Shown here piece after piece: positions 59,317 through 64,000 of a stretch of 64,000 nucleotides of DNA. The stretch is from positions 1,247,501-1,311,500 of the forward strand of contig NZ_CP030280.1 of NCBI RefSeq assembly GCF_003287895.1, given 5' to 3'. The DNA comes from Blautia argi (GTDB lineage: Bacteria > Bacillota > Clostridia > Lachnospirales > Lachnospiraceae). The notes under the pieces were generated by a model. That model searched no databases. It saw nothing but the letters and a program-made list of their open reading frames with translations, and was not told the DNA's origin. Each line of letters begins with the position of its first letter. The stretch's first letter is position 1. A program made the position numbers and the translations under genes.

Positions 59317-61974
59317 ATGTCTGAAAAATTATATGATATGATGGATTGGCCGGAAATAGAGGCTGTAGTATATTCAGAAGAAAGTGAACCAAAGAATATT
59401 TTAGGACCCAGAAAAACAGAGGAAGGAATTCTGATCCAGTGCTTTTTGCCTGGAGCAAAACAGGTGAAGGTGCTTCTGGGAAGAGGAAAGCCGGAGTATG
59501 AAATGGAACTGCAGGACGAGGCAGGATTTTTTTCTGTGCTGATTCCGGGCAGCAAGATACCAAAATATAAGTATGAAGCTGTGTATGGGGACGGAAAAAG
59601 GAAAAAATTTTATGACCCGTACGCTTTTGAAAAACAGATTAGTGTAGAGCAGGAGCAGCAGTTTGCAGCAGGAATTTGCTATGATATTTACGAAAAGCTG
59701 GGAGCACACCCCATGACACTTCACGGTGTAGAGGGCGTATATTTTGCCGTATGGGCGCCAAATGCCATGCGCGTCAGTGTTGTGGGAGATTTCAATAAAT
59801 GGGATGGCAGAGTACATCAGATGAACCGTTTGAATGTATCTGGAATCTTTGAACTCTTTATTCCGGGACTGAAGCCAGGGGCATTATATAAATACGAAAT
59901 CAAGGCAAAAGGCTCTCTGGTATATTTAAAGGCAGATCCTTATGGGAATCAGGCAGAGCTGCGCCCGAAAACGGCTTCTGTTGTGGCGGATTTAAGCCAG
60001 TACACCTGGCAGGACAGCCAGTGGTTAAAGGAGAGAAAGCAGATAAACAGGCAGGACAGACCTCTTGCTGTCTATGAAATGCATCTGGGATCCTGGAGAA
60101 AGCCTGAGGAAGAGGGCAGACTGTTTTACAGCTACAGAGAACTGGCACCCATGGTGGCAGAGTATGTAAAAGAGATGGGTTATACTCATGTGGAACTGAT
60201 GCCGGTGATGGAACACCCTTTAGATGAATCCTGGGGTTATCAGGTAACCGGATATTATGCGCCTACCAGCCGATATGGAAGCTGTGAGGACTTCATGTAT
60301 TTTGTAGATTATTTGCATCAGCAGGGGATTGGTGTGATTTTGGACTGGGTGCCGGCTCATTTTCCCAAGGATACCTTTGGAATGTCTAATTTTGATGGAA
60401 CCTGCCTTTATGAGCATCTGGATCCAAGACAGGGTATGCACCCACACTGGGGAACCCTTATCTACAACTACGGACGGCCTCAGGTGAAGAATTTCCTGAT
60501 TGCAAATGCGCTGTTTTGGGCAGAAAAATATCATGCAGACGGAATCCGCATGGATGCAGTGGCTTCCATGTTGTATCTGGATTATGGAAAGAATGACGGG
60601 GAATGGATTGCAAATATATACGGCGGCAATGAAAATCTGGAAGCTGTGGAATTTTTGAAGCACTTGAATTCCATTTTTAAGAAAAAACACCCGGACGTAC
60701 TGCTGATTGCAGAGGAATCTACTGCCTGGCCGCAGATCACTGGAAAGGTAGAAGCGGACGGACTGGGATTTGATTACAAATGGAACATGGGCTGGATGAA
60801 CGACTTTATCGATTATATGCAGAAGGATCCGATTTTCAGAGCCGGAGTCCATGATGAGCTGACATTTAGTATGGTTTATGCTTACAGCGAGAAATTTCTG
60901 TTAAGCCTTTCTCATGACGAGGTGGTGCATGGAAAAGGTTCTCTCCTAAATAAAATGCCAGGAGATAAGGAAAAGAAGCTGGCAAATCTCCGGGCAGCCT
61001 ATGGCTTTATGCTGGTACATCCAGGCAAAAAACTCCTCTTTATGGGACAGGAATTTGCACAGGAGAGAGAATGGTCGGAGCAAAGAGAACTGGATTGGAG
61101 CCTGTTGGAGGAAAAAGAGCATAAGCAGATGCAGGATTATGTAAAAGCCCTTTGGAAATTGTATAAAGAACAGCCTGCTTTGTATGAAGAGGATTATGAA
61201 CCAGAAGGATTTTCCTGGATTAATCATATGGACTCTGAGAGAAATATGCTGACCCTTATCCGAAAAGGAAAGAAAAAGGAGGATACGCTGGTAGTTGTAT
61301 GCAATTTTTCTGCACTGGATTATGATAAATATCAAATGGGTGTACCGTATCCGGGCAAATACAAGGAAATTTTTAACAGTGACGCAGAAGCTTACGGAGG
61401 CAGCGATGTACGCAATTCAAGAGTAAAAACTGCAAAAAAGGCAGAATGTGATGAACGGGAACACTCCATTGTGATTCATGTAGCGCCTCTGGCAGTACAG
61501 ATTTTCTCCTATACAAAGCCGGAACCGAAAAAAGCAGGGAAAAAGACAGAAGCTGTGAAAAAAGTACCGGTGTCCAAGGTGCAGAAAAAGCTCCAGAAGG
61601 TAATGGAGGAGGAATGGGAGAAAGCCGACGCAGCCGGAAAGCAGATAACAGAAGAGGTGAAGCCTGATGCAACAAAGAAAAGTGCAGAAGCCCCCAAATT
61701 AGAAACCACAAAGAAGGAACCGTTAAAGCTGGAAACAGATAAGAAAGAATCCCTAAAACTGGAAACTGCAAAGACGGAGCCGTTAAAGCTGAATACAGAG
61801 AAAAAGGAAGCCCTAAAATTAGAAACTGCAAAGACAGAGCCGTTAAAACTAAAGACAGACAAAACGGAAGCTCTAAAGCTGGAAACGACAAAGACAGAGG
61901 TGCCAAAGCTGGAAACAGCAGATAGGGACTTGGCAAAACCAGCTTCTAAAAGAAAGAAGAAAACGAAAAAATAA
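59317..61974 (+). CDS. glgB: 1,4-alpha-glucan branching enzyme with a repeat-rich basic C-terminal tail
   Basis: An 885-residue protein, longer than the usual 630-730. Two CBM48-like modules (GILIQCFLPGAKQVKVLLG; VEGVYFAVWAPNAMRVSVV) precede the GH13 barrel with catalytic Asp413 in GIRMDAVASMLYLDYG, Glu466 in LLIAEESTAWP and the third acid in SLSHDEVVHGKGS. It makes alpha-1,6 branches in glycogen. After about residue 740 comes a lysine/glutamate-rich tail with eight decapeptide units of type LKLETAKTEP (about 793-872) ending in KRKKKTKK. The tail is not part of known GlgB catalysis. The ATG at 59317 follows AAAGGAGGGCGGCAT. No other glg genes adjoin. Confidence 0.93.
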   Translation: MSEKLYDMMDWPEIEAVVYSEESEPKNILGPRKTEEGILIQCFLPGAKQVKVLLGRGKPEYEMELQDEAGFFSVLIPGSKIPKYKYEAVYGDGKRKKFYDPYAFEKQISVEQEQQFAAGICYDIYEKLGAHPMTLHGVEGVYFAVWAPNAMRVSVVGDFNKWDGRVHQMNRLNVSGIFELFIPGLKPGALYKYEIKAKGSLVYLKADPYGNQAELRPKTASVVADLSQYTWQDSQWLKERKQINRQDRPLAVYEMHLGSWRKPEEEGRLFYSYRELAPMVAEYVKEMGYTHVELMPVMEHPLDESWGYQVTGYYAPTSRYGSCEDFMYFVDYLHQQGIGVILDWVPAHFPKDTFGMSNFDGTCLYEHLDPRQGMHPHWGTLIYNYGRPQVKNFLIANALFWAEKYHADGIRMDAVASMLYLDYGKNDGEWIANIYGGNENLEAVEFLKHLNSIFKKKHPDVLLIAEESTAWPQITGKVEADGLGFDYKWNMGWMNDFIDYMQKDPIFRAGVHDELTFSMVYAYSEKFLLSLSHDEVVHGKGSLLNKMPGDKEKKLANLRAAYGFMLVHPGKKLLFMGQEFAQEREWSEQRELDWSLLEEKEHKQMQDYVKALWKLYKEQPALYEEDYEPEGFSWINHMDSERNMLTLIRKGKKKEDTLVVVCNFSALDYDKYQMGVPYPGKYKEIFNSDAEAYGGSDVRNSRVKTAKKAECDEREHSIVIHVAPLAVQIFSYTKPEPKKAGKKTEAVKKVPVSKVQKKLQKVMEEEWEKADAAGKQITEEVKPDATKKSAEAPKLETTKKEPLKLETDKKESLKLETAKTEPLKLNTEKKEALKLETAKTEPLKLKTDKTEALKLETTKTEVPKLETADRDLAKPASKRKKKTKK
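61693..61932 (+). repeat. Eight tandem 30-nt coding repeats in the glgB tail
   Basis: The units encode PKLETTKKEP, LKLETDKKES, LKLETAKTEP, LKLNTEKKEA, LKLETAKTEP, LKLKTDKTEA, LKLETTKTEV and PKLETADRDL. The in-register degeneracy keeps a hydrophobic pair at positions 1 and 3 and charges elsewhere, suggesting selection for an amphipathic or extended charged tail. Unit number may vary between strains. Confidence 0.85.
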
Positions 61975-61982
61975 AAGGCAGA

Positions 61983-62048
61983 GCTGCCACATGAAGCGAG
62001 TATTGGAAGCAGAGGATTTCCGGTTTTCCAAGGTTTTCATGGGGCAGC
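61983..62048 (+). other. Hairpin between glgB and mscS
   Basis: GCTGCCACATGAA (61983-61995) pairs with TTCATGGGGCAGC (62036-62048) with one mismatch, and GGAA/TTCC words lie inside. No T tract follows, so it is not a typical terminator; it may be a processing or attenuation structure ahead of the mscS ribosome site. Confidence 0.4.
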
Positions 62049-62079
62049 CCTGCTGCAATATACAAAAAAGGTGGAATGT

Positions 62080-62970
62080 ATGAAAATATTTTTAGCAGAT
62101 GCATTGACAGAGCCTCTGGAAATTCAAAGTCTGGAAGCTTTTTTTAAGCAATATCTGACCTGGGATTACTGGGAGAAAAAGCTGCCCCTGATTGGAAACT
62201 TTGCAGGGCGGGTACTTTTGGCAATTCTGGTCTATATTATTGCAAGTAAGCTGATTCATAAAATATGCAGGCTGATTGTAGCGTCTATGAACCGTGCCAA
62301 TGCGGACACCGGCGTCATACAGTTTGTGTCTTCCTTTGTAAAGGCGGCGTTGTATTTTCTTTTAATTGTCAGTATCGCCACCAGCTTTGGGGTGAAAGAA
62401 TCGTCCATTGCCGCACTTTTGGCTTCCAGTGGTGTTGCCATTGGTCTTGCATTGCAGGGCGGTCTTTCCAACCTGGCAGGCGGCGTGATTATTTTGATTC
62501 TGCGTCCCTTTACCATTGGAGATTATATTATTGAAAATTCAGGAAATCAGGAAGGTACGGTTGTAAAAATTGACTTGTTTTACACAACGCTGTCCACAGT
62601 GGATAACCGGAGAATTACAGTCCCGAACGGAACGCTTACCAATTCCAGTATTGTAAATGTAACAGCAAAGGACAACAGAAAACTGGAAATTAAAGTAGGA
62701 ATTTCCTATCAGGCAGATTTGAAGAGGGCAAAGCAGATTTTACAGGATTTGCTCCATGAGGATAAAAGCATTATGTCTGATGAGGAGATGCAGGTATTTG
62801 TAGATGAGCTGGCAGCAGACAGCGTGATTCTGGGGTTGCGCGCCTGGGTGAAGACCGAGGAATACTGGGCAACAAAGTGGCGTCTGAACGAAGAAATCAA
62901 GCTGGCATTTGATGAGGCGGGCGTGGAAATTCCCTTTCCACAGCTGGACGTGCATATTAAAGAGCAATGA
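62080..62970 (+). CDS. mscS: Small-conductance mechanosensitive channel, MscS family
   Basis: A 296-residue channel that opens on membrane tension to release solutes in hypo-osmotic shock. Three hydrophobic segments lie between about 40 and 155; the pore helix is the Gly/Ala-rich VAIGLALQGGLSNLAGG, followed by the beta domain (RPFTIGDYIIE, ITVPNGTLTNSSIVN) and the cytoplasmic cage. The ATG at 62080 follows AAGGTGG; an in-frame GTG at 62071 lies in that site and is less likely. Confidence 0.92.
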   Translation: MKIFLADALTEPLEIQSLEAFFKQYLTWDYWEKKLPLIGNFAGRVLLAILVYIIASKLIHKICRLIVASMNRANADTGVIQFVSSFVKAALYFLLIVSIATSFGVKESSIAALLASSGVAIGLALQGGLSNLAGGVIILILRPFTIGDYIIENSGNQEGTVVKIDLFYTTLSTVDNRRITVPNGTLTNSSIVNVTAKDNRKLEIKVGISYQADLKRAKQILQDLLHEDKSIMSDEEMQVFVDELAADSVILGLRAWVKTEEYWATKWRLNEEIKLAFDEAGVEIPFPQLDVHIKEQ

Positions 62971-63069
62971 TTTTATAGAGTCTTTAGAAAATTTAAGAAT
63001 CAAGAAATATTTTTTCCATTGGTTTAGTGCTACAATAACACTATAACAGAAATGGAAGGACTGATGGAG

Positions 63070-63603
63070 ATGAAAACCCAGGTGTTGTACAAAAGCAGAA
63101 CCGGAAATACGGAAAAGCTGGCAAAAGCGATTTTTGAAGCCATTCCCGGACAGTGTAAGGATATTACCCCTTTAGACGGGCAAACGGACTATGATATGGG
63201 AGATGTTTATTTTATTGGCTTCTGGACAGACAGGGGCAGCGCCAGTGTGGAGGTTCTAGATTATCTGGGAAGTCTGCAGGGAAAGAAAATTGCTCTTTTT
63301 GGAACCTGCGGTATGGGAAATAACCCTGAATATTACAGGAAAATTGAAGAAAATATCAAAGTTTTTATTGAAGATGATAATGAATACCTGGGTGCTTATC
63401 TGTGCCAGGGAAAGATGCCCATATCTGTAAGAGATAAATACAGTCGTATGAAAAATGCAGAGAATGAAAAAATGGTAAATGCCATGATACGAAATTTTGA
63501 TATGGCAATGCTGCACCCGGACAATGAGGATTTGCAGGGAGCCAAAAGCTTTGTGAAAGAAATTTATGAAAGACTGGAGAGGGAAGCGCAAGATGATGAA
63601 TAA
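63070..63603 (+). CDS. Flavodoxin-family protein
   Basis: A 177-residue protein with the FMN phosphate-binding loop KSRTGNTEKLAKAI near the N-terminus and the isoalloxazine-side loops (YFIGFWTDRGSAS; LFGTCGMGN). It is somewhat longer than short-chain flavodoxins and has an acidic tail. Low-potential electron carriage is expected; the partner is unknown. The ATG at 63070 lies 9 nt after GGAAGGA; in-frame ATGs at 63052 and 63064 are possible but less well spaced. The next gene overlaps its end. Confidence 0.85.
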   Translation: MKTQVLYKSRTGNTEKLAKAIFEAIPGQCKDITPLDGQTDYDMGDVYFIGFWTDRGSASVEVLDYLGSLQGKKIALFGTCGMGNNPEYYRKIEENIKVFIEDDNEYLGAYLCQGKMPISVRDKYSRMKNAENEKMVNAMIRNFDMAMLHPDNEDLQGAKSFVKEIYERLEREAQDDE

Positions 63604-64000
63604 ATTAAGAGAAAAGCTGGCAAAATTTATGTATGGCAGATATGGAAGCGATAAGCTGAATATGTTTTTGCTGGTGATATTGCTGGTATGTGCGGGAATC
63701 AATCTTTTTTTGCGAAACGGCTATTTCAGCATGCTGTTAAGTTCCTGGGAGTTACTTCTGATTATTCTGATTTATTACCGTATGTTTTCCAGAAATATTC
63801 AGAAGCGTTATGCAGAGAATCAGAAATACCTGAATCTGGAAAATAAAGTAAAACGTTTTTTCGGGAAAAGGAAATACATACAGGAGCAGAGAAAAGATTT
63901 TCATATTTATACCTGTCCTCAGTGCAAACAGAAGATTCGAATTCCAAAAGGAAAGGGGAAAATCAGTGTCCGCTGTCCGAAGTGTGGTGCTGAGTTTGTG
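63593..64000 (+). CDS. Membrane protein with C-terminal zinc ribbon (cut by window end)
   Basis: The frame opens with two ATG codons at 63593 and 63596, overlapping the flavodoxin gene by about 10 nt, and runs off the window after 136 codons. Two hydrophobic segments (MFLLVILLVCAGINLFL and LLSSWELLLIILIYY) form a hairpin anchor. A basic stretch then leads to CPQCKQKIRIPKGKGK and CPKCGAEF, a CxxC...CxxC zinc ribbon. I do not know a function for this arrangement; coupled translation with the flavodoxin gene is likely. Confidence 0.75.
   Translation, partial: MMNKLREKLAKFMYGRYGSDKLNMFLLVILLVCAGINLFLRNGYFSMLLSSWELLLIILIYYRMFSRNIQKRYAENQKYLNLENKVKRFFGKRKYIQEQRKDFHIYTCPQCKQKIRIPKGKGKISVRCPKCGAEFV

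Overview
The window reads as a chromosomal segment of a low-to-mid GC anaerobic Firmicute, most likely a Lachnospiraceae gut clostridium of Blautia type. This is inferred from an NADH-linked [FeFe] hydrogenase (hydCBA), a giant 2-hydroxyacyl-CoA dehydratase activase-like protein, the eno-secG-rnr-smpB-ssrA gene order, oxygen-sensitive serine dehydratase genes, and strong AGGAGG ribosome sites with sigma-A type promoters. No species can be proven from the sequence alone.

Layout. 1-1014: the 3' end of mnmA and a PHP-type histidinol phosphatase. 1252-4488: lower glycolysis (gap, pgk, tpiA), with a 34-nt direct repeat between pgk and tpiA. 4569-8050: a visibly AT-richer accessory island with an MFS exporter convergent to a large XRE/TPR regulator that carries two HTH domains. 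8054-10647: a radical SAM protein and an L,D-transpeptidase. 10833-13064: a polar amino-acid ABC transporter whose binding protein is circularly permuted. 13246-20633: gpmI, a 1417-residue SpaA/Cna-B repeat surface protein, and eno directly behind it. 20702-31987: secG, rnr, smpB, an M3 peptidase, a complete oligopeptide transporter (oppABCDF) and tmRNA. 32115-36676: a two-component system, ung and a SpoVB-like flippase. 36765-41013: the dehydratase activase on the minus strand. 41280-45405: tgt, yajC, sdaAB, sdaAA and a YitT-family protein. 45620-52385: leuB-ilvD-ilvB-serC-serA. 52556-54962: a NitT/TauT-like ABC transporter. 55080-59132: hydCBA on the minus strand. 59317-64000: glgB with a repeat tail, mscS, a flavodoxin and a membrane zinc-ribbon protein cut by the window end.

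Functionally, four lower-glycolysis enzymes plus triosephosphate isomerase lie within 20 kb. The hydrogenase would re-oxidise NADH and ferredoxin during fermentation. The ser/ilv/leu operon makes serine and branched-chain amino acids, while sdaAB/AA degrade serine. rnr, smpB and ssrA supply trans-translation.

Sequence quality. Eight otherwise conserved genes contain 13 apparent single-base indels, mostly in short homopolymers. I read these as base-calling errors and annotate each such gene as one span with the breakpoints given.

No stretch above 300 bases lacks a gene. I saw no tRNA, rRNA, CRISPR array, transposase or prophage. The observations I rate highest are the circularly permuted binding protein, the double-HTH regulator, the decapeptide tail on GlgB, and the surface protein with its operator-like promoter and the adjoining eno.
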